Below are positions 43,082 to 51,911 of a stretch of 64,000 nucleotides of DNA, piece after piece. The stretch lies in assembly GCA_964439395.1 (NCBI GenBank), contig CAYTNV010000018.1:8681-72680 (forward strand), given 5' to 3'. Each line of letters begins with the position of its first letter. The first letter of the stretch is position 1. This DNA comes from JAUUSJ01 sp964439395. GTDB taxonomy: Bacteria > Bacillota > Clostridia > Lachnospirales > Lachnospiraceae. The notes beneath the pieces were generated by a model. It was not told the DNA's origin and ran no database searches. It worked only from the letters and a program-made list of their open reading frames with translations. The position numbers and the translations under genes were made by a program.

Positions 43082-44377
43082 TTATTCTTTCTCTCTGCGA
43101 ACCGCAATAGAATTTGCATGTGCAGTAAGCTGTTCTGCATTTGCAAATGCGATAATATCGTCTTTTACTCCCATTAACGCCTCTTTGGAGTAATAAATAA
43201 CACTAGATTTCTTAATAAAATCATCTACTCCTAATGGAGAGAAAAATTTTGCTGTTCCATTTGTTGGGAGAACATGGTTTGGTCCTGCAAAATAATCTCC
43301 AAGTGGCTCACAACTATACTCTCCAACAAAGATAGCACCTGCATTTTTAATCTTCATCATAACTTCAAATGGATTCTCTGTCACAATCTCAAGATGCTCT
43401 GATGCAATCTCATTTGCTATTTCAATTGCCTCGTCCATATTGGATGCAACGAGAAGATATCCGTATTGCTCTAGAGATTTCTCGATAATTTCCTTTCTCG
43501 ATAATACAGCAGTAAATTTCTCAATCTCTTCTTTTACTTTATAGGCAAATTCCTCACTTGTTGTAACTAAAATAGCGCTTGCAAGCTCATCATGCTCTGC
43601 CTGAGAGAGTAAATCTGCTGCCACATATCTTGGGTTTGCACTCTCATCTGCGAGAACTAATACTTCACTAGGTCCTGCGATAGAGTCAATACTTACATGT
43701 CCGTAAACTGCTTTTTTTGCAAGAGCCACATAAATATTTCCAGGTCCTACAATTTTATCTACTTTTTTGACGGATTCTGTTCCATAAGCGAGAGCTGCTA
43801 TCGCCTGTGCCCCGCCAACTTTATAAACTTCATCTACTCCTGCCTCCTTCGCTGCGACTAAAACAGCAGGATTTACCTTTCCTTCTCTAGAAGGAGGCGT
43901 TGTCATAACAATATGTGGAACTCCAGCTACCTTTGCTGGAAGAATATTCATTAATACAGAAGATGGATAAACCGCTTTTCCGCCCGGCACATAAACACCG
44001 ACATTTTGTAATGCTGTAATCTTTTGTCCAAGCATCGTTCCGTCTTCTTTTGAGGAAAACCAGCTCTGTCTTTTTTGTTTTTCATGATACTCGCGAATAT
44101 TTTTCGCCGCTTTTCTCATAATTATAATAAGTTCTTCTCCAACTTCTTTATAAGCTTCCTCAATCTCCTCCTCAGTCACTTTTATATTTTCCTTTGTAAT
44201 ATGAGCACCATCAAATTTTTCTGTATATGCGAAAATTGCCTCATCGCCTTTTTCTTTTACCTCATTTAAAATTACAGAAACTCTGTCTGCATACTCATCG
44301 TATTGATTTGGACTTCTCTTTAAAAGATTTTCCAAAATTCCATCCATTGTCTCTGGAGTCATTTTTATAATTTGCAT
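43082..44377 (-). CDS. hisD: Histidinol dehydrogenase
   Basis: 431 residues from the ATG at 44377 (GAGGAGG seven bases before). Shows VYVPGGKAVYPSSVLMN, VGGAQAIAALAYGTESV, and the GPSEVLVLADESANPRYVAADLLSQAEHD region with zinc-binding Gln, His and Asp. It oxidises histidinol to histidine in two NAD steps, the last two reactions of the pathway. Third gene of hisZ-hisG-hisD. Confidence 0.96.
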   Translation of the reverse strand: MQIIKMTPETMDGILENLLKRSPNQYDEYADRVSVILNEVKEKGDEAIFAYTEKFDGAHITKENIKVTEEEIEEAYKEVGEELIIIMRKAAKNIREYHEKQKRQSWFSSKEDGTMLGQKITALQNVGVYVPGGKAVYPSSVLMNILPAKVAGVPHIVMTTPPSREGKVNPAVLVAAKEAGVDEVYKVGGAQAIAALAYGTESVKKVDKIVGPGNIYVALAKKAVYGHVSIDSIAGPSEVLVLADESANPRYVAADLLSQAEHDELASAILVTTSEEFAYKVKEEIEKFTAVLSRKEIIEKSLEQYGYLLVASNMDEAIEIANEIASEHLEIVTENPFEVMMKIKNAGAIFVGEYSCEPLGDYFAGPNHVLPTNGTAKFFSPLGVDDFIKKSSVIYYSKEALMGVKDDIIAFANAEQLTAHANSIAVRREKE

Positions 44378-44432
44378 ATTTCTTCCTCCTCTTACTTTCT
44401 CTCTACAGCCACATATCATACTTATATTTTCT

Positions 44433-45086
44433 CTAAGCCTTTGCTTGTTCTTCTTGAAGTTTTTTTAGCTCACGAATAATCGTCTGAATTCTTTCTTGCT
44501 CCATCTTAATACTAACTGGATTTACGACCATTCTCGCGGACAGCGGACAAATCTCCTCCAGCACTCCAAGTCCATTTTCACGAAGTGTAGATCCTGTCTC
44601 CACAATATCTACAATAACCTCGGAGAGACCGACAATCGGTGCAAGCTCTACAGAACCATTTAATTTTACAATCTCAACTGTCTGAAGCTTTTTATTATGG
44701 AAATATTCTCTCGCAATATGTGGATACTTAGATGCCACACGAATAAGCTCATTATGCTTTAATAATTCTCTCGCGGATTCTGGACCACATACACACATTT
44801 TACATTTTCCAAAACCTAAGTCAAGTACTTCATATAATTTTTTATTCGCCTCAAGTAAAGTATCTTTTCCGACAACCCCGATATCCGCAGCTCCGTATTC
44901 TACATAAGTCGGAACATCTGTCGCCTTAGAGAGAAAAAATTTAAGCTTTAGCTCCTCATTTACAAAAATAAGTTTTCTTGTCTTTTCATCTTTCATCTCC
45001 TCGCATGTAATACCGATTTGTTCTAATAATTCTAATGTCTTTTTTGCAAGTCGCCCTTTAGCAAGGGCAAAAGTTAAGTATCTCAT
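44433..45086 (-). CDS. hisG: ATP phosphoribosyltransferase, short form
   Basis: 217 residues from the ATG at 45086, 7 bases after hisZ. RYLTFALAKGRLAKKTLELL, ADIGVVGKDTLLEA, and the IVDIVETGSTLRENGL phosphate-binding loop. The short form lacks the regulatory C-terminal domain and needs HisZ for activity and feedback control; that partner is encoded just upstream. First enzyme of histidine synthesis. Confidence 0.95.
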   Translation of the reverse strand: MRYLTFALAKGRLAKKTLELLEQIGITCEEMKDEKTRKLIFVNEELKLKFFLSKATDVPTYVEYGAADIGVVGKDTLLEANKKLYEVLDLGFGKCKMCVCGPESARELLKHNELIRVASKYPHIAREYFHNKKLQTVEIVKLNGSVELAPIVGLSEVIVDIVETGSTLRENGLGVLEEICPLSARMVVNPVSIKMEQERIQTIIRELKKLQEEQAKA

Positions 45087-45093
45087 ATCTATT

Positions 45094-46362
45094 TTATAAT
45101 CCTTTCTGAAACCCATCTAAGCTAACAAGAGTTACTGCCTTTATATCCATATCTATCTGTTTTACTGTCTTATCCTCACGGATATAAATCATCTTCTTCA
45201 TCTGCTCTTTCTGTGCATAGCGCTCAAACTTATCAATCTGACAATCTCTATCCCTTTTTTGAAGCTCTACAATTTTTCCCTCTTTTCGAAATGCAGTGGC
45301 AATCTGAATCGCTGCTGCCTGCACTGGTCGATCAAACACAATCAAAGTTGCATCATTCTCGACTGGTATTTCAATCTTTTGTCTGGATAAAGCCATCAAA
45401 AGCTGATCTACACTAATACAAAATCCAATCGCTGGGGCATCCATTCCAAATTGGCTAAGAAGATTATCATATCTTCCACCTTTTGCGATAGCATCGCCCG
45501 TTCCATAAGTATATCCCTTTAAAATCATTCCAGTATAATACTCATAGCGGCTTAACATTCCAAGATCAAATGTAACGTATTTTTCATATCCATAATCCTT
45601 TACAATACGATATATTTTTTCTAATCTCTCGATTGCCGCCAATGATTTCTTATTTTTTGTGAGTGTTTTAGCCATATCTAAAATATCCTCACTGCCAAAA
45701 AGTTCGTTAAATCTAAGAAGAACTGCCTTTATATCCTCATTATTTACTTTCTCTTCTACAAGTTGAGAAAGTCCAAAAGAGTTTTTATTCTCTACTAAAT
45801 CACGGATAGCTTCCTCCGTCTCATCATCAAGATTCGCCTCTTCCATTAATCCCTTGAAAAAATCTGCCTGTCCAATATCTACGCGAAACTCCTTAAGCCC
45901 TGCTGCCAAAAAGCAGTCCACTACCATAACAATAATCTCAGCATCGGCATCGGCACTATCGATATTCATAAGTTCTGCACCAATCTGTGTCATTTCATTT
46001 AGCTTTCCCTGGTAACCTCCAAAATTTAAAAATGTATTCCCCATATAAGAAAGACGAATTGGCATTTTCTCATTCTCATAATATTTTGCCACACTTCTCG
46101 CAATGGATGGTGTCATATCTGGTCTAAGCACAAGAGTATTATTATTTCTATCAAAAAATTTATACATTTGAGTGGAGCTTACACTTCCGCGCTCCTGATT
46201 AAAAATATTAAAAAACTCAAAAGTTGGTGTCTGGATATCTTTGTATCCATAAAGCTTTAACACTTTTTTTAAATCATACTGAATTTTATTTTTCTTTTGA
46301 CATTCTTCACTATAAATATCACGTACACCCTCAGGGGTATGCAACAATTGCTCTCTTCTCAT
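45094..46362 (-). CDS. hisZ: ATP phosphoribosyltransferase regulatory subunit
   Basis: 422 residues, similar to HisRS but without tRNA binding. LLHTPEGVRDIYSEECQKKN start, then TLVLRPDMTPSIARSVAKYY and the late YYTGMILKGYTYGTGDAIAKGGRYDNLL. It pairs with the short HisG to form the hetero-oligomeric, histidine-sensitive enzyme. First gene of the operon behind a consensus promoter at 46470-46498. Confidence 0.94.
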   Translation of the reverse strand: MRREQLLHTPEGVRDIYSEECQKKNKIQYDLKKVLKLYGYKDIQTPTFEFFNIFNQERGSVSSTQMYKFFDRNNNTLVLRPDMTPSIARSVAKYYENEKMPIRLSYMGNTFLNFGGYQGKLNEMTQIGAELMNIDSADADAEIIVMVVDCFLAAGLKEFRVDIGQADFFKGLMEEANLDDETEEAIRDLVENKNSFGLSQLVEEKVNNEDIKAVLLRFNELFGSEDILDMAKTLTKNKKSLAAIERLEKIYRIVKDYGYEKYVTFDLGMLSRYEYYTGMILKGYTYGTGDAIAKGGRYDNLLSQFGMDAPAIGFCISVDQLLMALSRQKIEIPVENDATLIVFDRPVQAAAIQIATAFRKEGKIVELQKRDRDCQIDKFERYAQKEQMKKMIYIREDKTVKQIDMDIKAVTLVSLDGFQKGL

Positions 46363-46421
46363 CGTAATTTCCTCTATACTTTCATATTTTCTCTAATAAA
46401 AAACAAGTTTACTTTATCACT

Positions 46422-46441
46422 TTACCAAAGTAGTGTGGTAA
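46422..46441. promoter_or_regulatory. Inverted repeat in the hisZ leader, possible operator
   Basis: TTACCA (46422-46427) and TGGTAA (46436-46441) around 8 bases, about 22 bases downstream of the predicted transcription start. No T-box features (no AGGGTGG-type motif) are present, so control may be by a DNA-binding repressor at this site. Confidence 0.4.
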
Positions 46442-46469
46442 TTTGATAATGTAATAAACTCAGATTTCC

Positions 46470-46498
46470 ATTATATACAGCATAAACCTTTTTGTCAA
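46470..46498 (-). promoter_or_regulatory. Consensus promoter of hisZ-hisG-hisD
   Basis: Minus-strand TTGACA (46498-46493), exactly 17 bases, TATAAT (46475-46470). A perfect sigma-A promoter; start near 46463. Confidence 0.8.
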
Positions 46499-46709
46499 GT
46501 CTAGACTATCATCTTTTCTATGAGAGTCTCTATTAACTGAAACAGCTAAATTCCCGAATATTTATCACTCTGACAGCTAAAGCATATTCGAGTGTCAGTA
46601 TAGCATAAAAAGAAAAACTTTGTAAAGAAAAAGACAGCAACCTATGAGAAAATATCTTCGTCCAAAAATAACGTTATTTTCTGATAGAATACTATCTTTT
46701 TATTCTCCT
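46499..46709. other. Region between the his promoter and the lysozyme-like gene
   Basis: No gene. Contains a perfect 16-base AT palindrome (AAAATAACGTTATTTT near 46664-46680) and repeated short arms (CTGACA/TGTCAG, CGAATAT/ATATTCG at about 46555-46600). These could be the 3-prime end structure of the upstream gene. No clear T run. Confidence 0.35.
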
Positions 46710-48938
46710 TTATTTTTTAATTATAATTGTTTTTATATTTGAGTACGCTGAATAATATTTTACTCCATCTACTGTTTTATAGCAGCGAACCCTCACATAA
46801 TATTTCTTCCCCTTTGTCAAGCTACTAATTGTTTTATACAATGTAGAACTTCCTGAGACATTTACTTTCTTATCATTTAAAAAGTTTGAATTTGTCGCAT
46901 ACTGAATTTGATATCCTGTCGTTTTCGTATTTTGGGACCATTTTACCAGCATTTTACCAGCATTTGAACTCGTCACCGACTTTAGCGTAACCTTTAATGG
47001 ATTTACTTTCACAGTAACTTTATAAGTCACAGCTTTATAATTTGATGTAGCTGGAGCAGTTACTGTAATTGTCGCCGTTCCACTTCCCTTAATTGTTACT
47101 TTACCTGTAGTAGAATTTACTGTTGCCACTGCTTTATTATTGGATATATAGGAAAGTTTGCTATCTCCTTTTATTAATTTTGCATCTAATATAAATGCCG
47201 CACTCGATGTATTCTTCGCATAACTTATGCTGCCCGTTATTTTCTGACTTGCAGGATTAATTGTAATTGTCTTAGAACAGCTTCCCTCGTATTTACTGCT
47301 GTTAAATTTTACCGTGACCTTATAAGTTCCAACATTAATACGTCCGCTCTCATAACACACTGTATAATTAGATGCATCCACAATATTACCATTGGAATCT
47401 ACTATCGTCACAGATGGTTTTTTTGCTGTTCCCGTATAAGTATAAGATGTCGTAGAAAGTTTCATTGTTTTTGGTGCATAAATAATCGTTGTTGTCTCTA
47501 TCTGACTACATTGACTACATTTCTTTATAATTTTTCCATTTGCTGTAGGACTCGCCTTTGTTATAGTAGTAACATAGGAATGTTCATGTATTTCGCGCAC
47601 TTCAAATTCTTTATCTACCAAATCGACTGAACCTTTCGCATTTGTGGCGGATACAATATACCGGTAGGAACCTACTGGAAGCTTTCCAAATACAATATAA
47701 TTATCTAAATTTGCAATAGAATAGCTTGTAGAATTTGGATTTACTGTCTTTCCCGTCATACAGTTTCCAGTCTTATCGTATACTCCCACAGAAACCTCTT
47801 TTAATGTCGAGCCAGAAGAAATAAGTCCTGAGATAGAAAAACTACTTCCTATATTCATATCACTCGGAGTATTTTGACCTGAAATTGTTGGAAGTGTTGA
47901 TGTTAATGCTGGTTTCTTCAAAAATAATGCAGCCTCCGCTTTTCTTCTTCTTGTTAAACCAGCTAAAACTTGACCACCAGATTTATTCCACATAAGAAAT
48001 GCATTTGTAATTTGCGTATCTGTATATTTATCAATACCGTTTATCAAATATGTTTTGATTGTAGAATTACTCATCCACGCTGTACCTACATTATATGTAA
48101 AGCTCACAAGAGCATCAAACTGATTTTGATTTAAATCTATTTTATTTGTTTTAGAAAAATTATTTACATATCCTGCAAATTCAGCCACATCCTGTGCCAA
48201 CAATTGGTCAGCTCTCTCCTGTGTTATCTTCATTCCTTCATAAACATCTGGACCATAATGTCCCCATCCAATTGTATAATACTTCTCTGTAGACACCGCC
48301 TTATATGCTGTCAATTTACATGATTCAAAAGACTTTATTAATTCTAATCCAGCATCTCCGATACTCATACCACCAATTGCCTGAATTTTATCCAACTCGT
48401 TATCGACATCATCTGGCATTTCTTCCCCAGACTCAATATTTTTTCCGCTTCCATCTTTATACATATCATACGCAATAAGTTGTTCTTCTGAATCCCCTGC
48501 TTTTTGTACTTCATCTGAAGCTTCTTGCGTTTCCTCCTCAGAATCAATAGTCTTTCCACTGCCATCTCTATACATATCATATATATCAATTTTTTCAGAA
48601 TTTTCTACTACCTCGGCTGGCTGTGCTTCGCCCGAAAATTCCTTTTTCTCATCTATCTCTTGCATTTTCTGTTCTTGTGATGACTGCTCTATCCTATTGT
48701 CATTTATCAAAGAAGCTATCTCATCTTCCTCCCTGCTTTCCTCTACTTGGGTATCTTGTTCCGTCTCGATATCTTCCTCTTGTAAGCTTCTGTCCGTTAC
48801 TTCCTGCTCTGTCTCATTTCCATTTATCTGCTCCGACGAATCTATCTCTGCCGCCAAAATATTATTGGGCATTAAGGATACTGCCATAAAAACCGATAGA
48901 CATAATGCAAACAGTCTTTTTCCTAAGTTTTTTCTCAT
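46710..48938 (-). CDS. Secreted lysozyme-like wall hydrolase (GH24) with Ig-like and Fn3 domains
   Basis: 742 residues. Signal peptide 1-30 (LFALCLSVFMAVSL; cleavage near ILAA). An acidic low-complexity region at 31-185 contains two copies of YDMYxDGSGKxIxSxEE (120-136 and 157-173). The GH24 lysozyme domain at about 193-343 has LIKSFESCKLTAYKA with the catalytic Glu at 205 and YYTIGWGHYG. Then come an Ig-like segment, a bacterial Big-type domain and a final fibronectin-III-like domain (VKWSQNTKTTGYQIQYA). It should cleave peptidoglycan outside the cell. GH24 is mostly known from phage endolysins, so the multidomain exported form is notable. Confidence 0.88.
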   Translation of the reverse strand: MRKNLGKRLFALCLSVFMAVSLMPNNILAAEIDSSEQINGNETEQEVTDRSLQEEDIETEQDTQVEESREEDEIASLINDNRIEQSSQEQKMQEIDEKKEFSGEAQPAEVVENSEKIDIYDMYRDGSGKTIDSEEETQEASDEVQKAGDSEEQLIAYDMYKDGSGKNIESGEEMPDDVDNELDKIQAIGGMSIGDAGLELIKSFESCKLTAYKAVSTEKYYTIGWGHYGPDVYEGMKITQERADQLLAQDVAEFAGYVNNFSKTNKIDLNQNQFDALVSFTYNVGTAWMSNSTIKTYLINGIDKYTDTQITNAFLMWNKSGGQVLAGLTRRRKAEAALFLKKPALTSTLPTISGQNTPSDMNIGSSFSISGLISSGSTLKEVSVGVYDKTGNCMTGKTVNPNSTSYSIANLDNYIVFGKLPVGSYRYIVSATNAKGSVDLVDKEFEVREIHEHSYVTTITKASPTANGKIIKKCSQCSQIETTTIIYAPKTMKLSTTSYTYTGTAKKPSVTIVDSNGNIVDASNYTVCYESGRINVGTYKVTVKFNSSKYEGSCSKTITINPASQKITGSISYAKNTSSAAFILDAKLIKGDSKLSYISNNKAVATVNSTTGKVTIKGSGTATITVTAPATSNYKAVTYKVTVKVNPLKVTLKSVTSSNAGKMLVKWSQNTKTTGYQIQYATNSNFLNDKKVNVSGSSTLYKTISSLTKGKKYYVRVRCYKTVDGVKYYSAYSNIKTIIIKK
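48420..48581 (-). repeat. Duplicated motif in the acidic region of the lysozyme-like gene
   Basis: Two copies of a 17-codon unit (residues 120-136 and 157-173) separated by 20 codons, 12 of 17 residues identical. Confidence 0.8.
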
Positions 48939-48968
48939 TCAAAAAATTCTCCTTTTCTATTTTTTCGT

Positions 48969-48997
48969 ATTTTATCATGATTTCTTTTTTGTGTAAA
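48969..48997 (-). promoter_or_regulatory. Promoter of the lysozyme-like gene
   Basis: Minus-strand TTTACA (48997-48992), 17 bases, TAAAAT (48974-48969), about 30 bases before the ATG. Confidence 0.5.
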
Positions 48998-49006
48998 TTA
49001 AAACCT

Positions 49007-49049
49007 AAAAAAGAGCTCAGATTATCACACTCCAATAATCTAAGCTCCT
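49007..49049 (-). terminator. Terminator after icd
   Basis: Minus-strand GAGCTTAGATTAT pairs with ATAATCTGAGCTC (one mismatch), followed by six T. Ends just before the lysozyme-gene promoter. Confidence 0.9.
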
Positions 49050-49087
49050 ATTTCTTTAAATACTATTTCTTTAAATACTATTTCTTA
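49049..49087. repeat. 15-base tandem repeat at the icd stop codon
   Basis: Two exact copies of TATTTCTTTAAATAC and a partial third that runs into the icd stop. Looks like slippage between stop codon and terminator. Confidence 0.75.
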
Positions 49088-50293
49088 TAACATAGCCTCT
49101 AATGTCTTTCTTATTTCCTTAATGAAATTCTCACTATTAAGTACAGTAACATTATTTAATGTAGTGATAAGCGCTAAGTCTTTTGTCATCTTACCGCTCT
49201 CAATTGTGTCGATAGTTGCCTTCTCTAACTTATCTGCAAATTCTTGTAACTGTGGAAGATTATCTATCTCACCACGTTTTCTAAGTGCACCTGTCCAAGC
49301 AAAAATTGTAGCAACAGAGTTTGTGGATGTCTCCTCTCCGTTTAAATGCTTATAATAATGTCTTTGAACTGTTCCATGTGCAGCCTCATACTCATAATTT
49401 CCGTCTGGAGAGACGAGCACAGATGTCATCATAGCAAGTGATCCAAAAGCAGTAGCTACCATATCACTCATAACATCACCGTCGTAGTTTTTACATGCCC
49501 AAATATATCCACCTTCAGAACGAATAACACGAGCTACCGCATCGTCAATCAATGTATAGAAATACTCAATTCCTGCCTCCTCAAATTTATCTGCGTACTC
49601 TGCATCATAAATCTCTTGGAAAATATCTTTAAATGTATGGTCGTATTTCTTAGAAATTGTATCTTTTGTGGAGAACCATAAATCTTGTTTTGTATCCAAA
49701 GCATAGTTAAAACAACTCTTCGCAAAGCTTCGAATGGATGCCTCCACATTATGAACTCCTTGAACAATTCCAGGTCCATCAAAAGTATGAATAACTTCCC
49801 TTTGTTCCTCTCCATTCTCTCCCTTGTACACAAGCTCCACTGTTCCAGCAGCTGGAATCTTCATCTCTACTCCCTTATATACATCACCGTATGCATGTCT
49901 TGCAATTGTAATTGGTTTTTTCCATGTGCGAACTGTTGGATCGATTCCTTTTACAACAATAGGAGCACGAAATACCGTTCCATCTAAAATAGCACGGATT
50001 GTACCGTTAGGGCTTTTCCACATCTCTTTTAAGTCGTACTCTGTCATACGTGCAGCGTTCGGTGTAATTGTCGCACATTTTACTGCCACACCATATTTTT
50101 TTGTAGCATTTGCGGAGTCAATTGTCACCTGATCATTTGTCTCGTTTCTGTACTCAAGACCTAAATCATAATACTCTGTCTTCAAATCAATAAAAGGGTA
50201 TAATAATTCATCTTTAATTATCTTCCAAAGAATTCTTGTCATCTCATCTCCATCCATCTCTACCAATGGAGTTATCATCTTAATTTTGTCCAT
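49085..50293 (-). CDS. icd: NADP-type isocitrate dehydrogenase, eukaryotic-like
   Basis: 402 residues. MITPLVEMDGDEMTRILWKII, NATKKYGVAVKCATITPNAARM, WKSPNGTIRAILDGTVFRAP, and the long DLWFSTKDTISKKYD segment mark the type II homodimeric family, shared with mitochondrial enzymes and unlike Escherichia coli Icd. It makes 2-oxoglutarate for glutamate synthesis in the cytoplasm. Own promoter at 50345-50373. No citrate synthase or aconitase gene lies beside it. Confidence 0.94.
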   Translation of the reverse strand: MDKIKMITPLVEMDGDEMTRILWKIIKDELLYPFIDLKTEYYDLGLEYRNETNDQVTIDSANATKKYGVAVKCATITPNAARMTEYDLKEMWKSPNGTIRAILDGTVFRAPIVVKGIDPTVRTWKKPITIARHAYGDVYKGVEMKIPAAGTVELVYKGENGEEQREVIHTFDGPGIVQGVHNVEASIRSFAKSCFNYALDTKQDLWFSTKDTISKKYDHTFKDIFQEIYDAEYADKFEEAGIEYFYTLIDDAVARVIRSEGGYIWACKNYDGDVMSDMVATAFGSLAMMTSVLVSPDGNYEYEAAHGTVQRHYYKHLNGEETSTNSVATIFAWTGALRKRGEIDNLPQLQEFADKLEKATIDTIESGKMTKDLALITTLNNVTVLNSENFIKEIRKTLEAML

Positions 50294-50344
50294 ATCTTAT
50301 CCTCCTATTTTTCATGTTAGCAGCATTGCCGCTCATTAAACTAC

Positions 50345-50373
50345 ATTATAGCGTAAAAATTTTATGGATACAA
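50345..50373 (-). promoter_or_regulatory. Promoter of icd
   Basis: Minus-strand TTGTAT (50373-50368), 17 bases, TATAAT (50350-50345). Confidence 0.6.
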
Positions 50374-50445
50374 TATATTTTTAAATTTTCATTCCAAAAT
50401 AACGAATTTTTATGTATTTTTTTAATAATCTTATCATTTTGCAAT

Positions 50446-51006
50446 CTATTTTAGTGATAATTGCACTTCCTCCTCCGCCTCCTGCTTAAAGTCAACTACT
50501 TTAGCAGGGTCAATTAACGGCAAACTTTCCACTGATTCAACACCAAAGCTTCTCAAAAATTCCTCCGTCGTTCCAAAAAGAATTGGTCTTCCTATGGCAT
50601 CTAATCTTCCAACTTCACATACAAGACCAAATTCAATAAGGCGGTTCACTACATGAGAACATTTTACACCTCGAATTGCCTCAATTTCTTGTCTCGTAAT
50701 CGGCTGCTTATAGGCAATAATCGATAAAGTTTCCAACATAACATCTGTCAAAGCGGGCTTTTTTGGATGTTTTATTAAAGAAATAAGCGGTTCATAATAT
50801 TTCTTTTTCGTACTAAGCTGATAAGAATCCTCTAGCTCCACAAGCTGAATTCCTCGATTCTCCCTCTCATAATCTAATTTTAGCTCCTCTATCGCTTTTT
50901 TTATTGTCTTTTTATCTACATCGGCAGTCTTTGCAAGCAACTCTAAACTTACACTTTCTCCCACTGCAAATAAAATTGCCTCTATCATTCCTTTTAACTG
51001 TTCCAT
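50446..51006 (-). CDS. scpB: Segregation and condensation protein B
   Basis: 186 residues with two winged-helix domains. Shows KGMIEAILFAVGESVSLELLA, ETLSIIAYKQPITRQEIEAIRGV and FGLVCEVGRLDAIGRPILFGTTEEFLRSFG. Forms the SMC-ScpA-ScpB condensin complex that organises chromosomes. 21 bases after scpA. Confidence 0.96.
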   Translation of the reverse strand: MEQLKGMIEAILFAVGESVSLELLAKTADVDKKTIKKAIEELKLDYERENRGIQLVELEDSYQLSTKKKYYEPLISLIKHPKKPALTDVMLETLSIIAYKQPITRQEIEAIRGVKCSHVVNRLIEFGLVCEVGRLDAIGRPILFGTTEEFLRSFGVESVESLPLIDPAKVVDFKQEAEEEVQLSLK

Positions 51007-51027
51007 AATTCTCCTTCATTCAAAATC

Positions 51028-51765
51028 TCACTCCAAAGAGTCAATCCATATATCTCCTCCGATTTCTTCTTGTCTCACCGCTATCACACCTATTTTCATA
51101 AGCTCTAAAATAGATAAAAATGTGACAACAATTTCTGTCTTAGAGCCTTGCTTCTCAAGCAGAGTGCGAAAATGAATATGCGAAATTCCCCTAATTTTTT
51201 CATGAATTTCATTCATTTTATCTTCCACCCGAATTTCTTCCTGCTTAATATTTCTAAACTGACTTCGAATCGGATCAATCTTTTCCACCTGCCTCTTCAT
51301 CACATTTTGAAAAATTTCATTTAGCTTTTGAAGCGTAAGGTCTCCAATTAATTCATTTATATCTACTTTTGGTCGAAACTCCTCCACTTCTTTTGGAATG
51401 CTCGCCCCTTTATACAGCAGTTTTTCCGCATCAAACTGTTTATCTTTCAATTCAAAAGATGCATATTTATACATTTTGTATTCTATCAATCTCCTTACAA
51501 GTTCTTCCCTGGGATCTTCCTCTTCCTCCTTTTCTTCCTTTGGAAGAAGCATTTTAGACTTAATTTTAATCAAAGTAGCAGCCATAATTAAAAATTCGCT
51601 CATAATATCCATATCTTGCTGCTGCATTTGCTGAACATAATCTAAATACTGCTTTGTAATCTCCACAATTGGAATATCATATATATTCACTTTATTTTTC
51701 TCAATCAAATGTAAAAGAAGGTCAAGTGGTCCCTCAAATACCTGAAGCTTTACTTCTATACTCAT
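51028..51765 (-). CDS. scpA: Segregation and condensation protein A
   Basis: 245 residues from the ATG at 51765, since the family starts at KLQVFEGPLDLLLHLIEKNK; the upstream GTG extension is unlikely. IPIVEITKQYLDYV and FLIMAATLIKIKSKMLLP follow, and the C-terminal winged helix is TFLSILELMKIGVIAVRQEE. Kleisin subunit bridging SMC heads. The ribosome binding site is weak and 12 bases away. Confidence 0.95.
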   Translation of the reverse strand: MSIEVKLQVFEGPLDLLLHLIEKNKVNIYDIPIVEITKQYLDYVQQMQQQDMDIMSEFLIMAATLIKIKSKMLLPKEEKEEEEDPREELVRRLIEYKMYKYASFELKDKQFDAEKLLYKGASIPKEVEEFRPKVDINELIGDLTLQKLNEIFQNVMKRQVEKIDPIRSQFRNIKQEEIRVEDKMNEIHEKIRGISHIHFRTLLEKQGSKTEIVVTFLSILELMKIGVIAVRQEEIGGDIWIDSLE

Positions 51766-51911
51766 AAAAGAAAAAATTCCTTTCTGCACTTTATTATTTA
51801 TTTTTTCTCTTCCTTCTCTCTCGCCTACTTCATATCGTCTTTATTTTTGTAGGCAAAAGGGACATAACATTTCCCACTGAACACTCTATATATTGGAGAC
51901 AAAAAACTTTC

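Noticed and set aside
46363..46709. T-box or other known riboswitch before the his operon
   Set aside because: No AGGGTGG-type antiterminator motif and no terminator next to hisZ were found.
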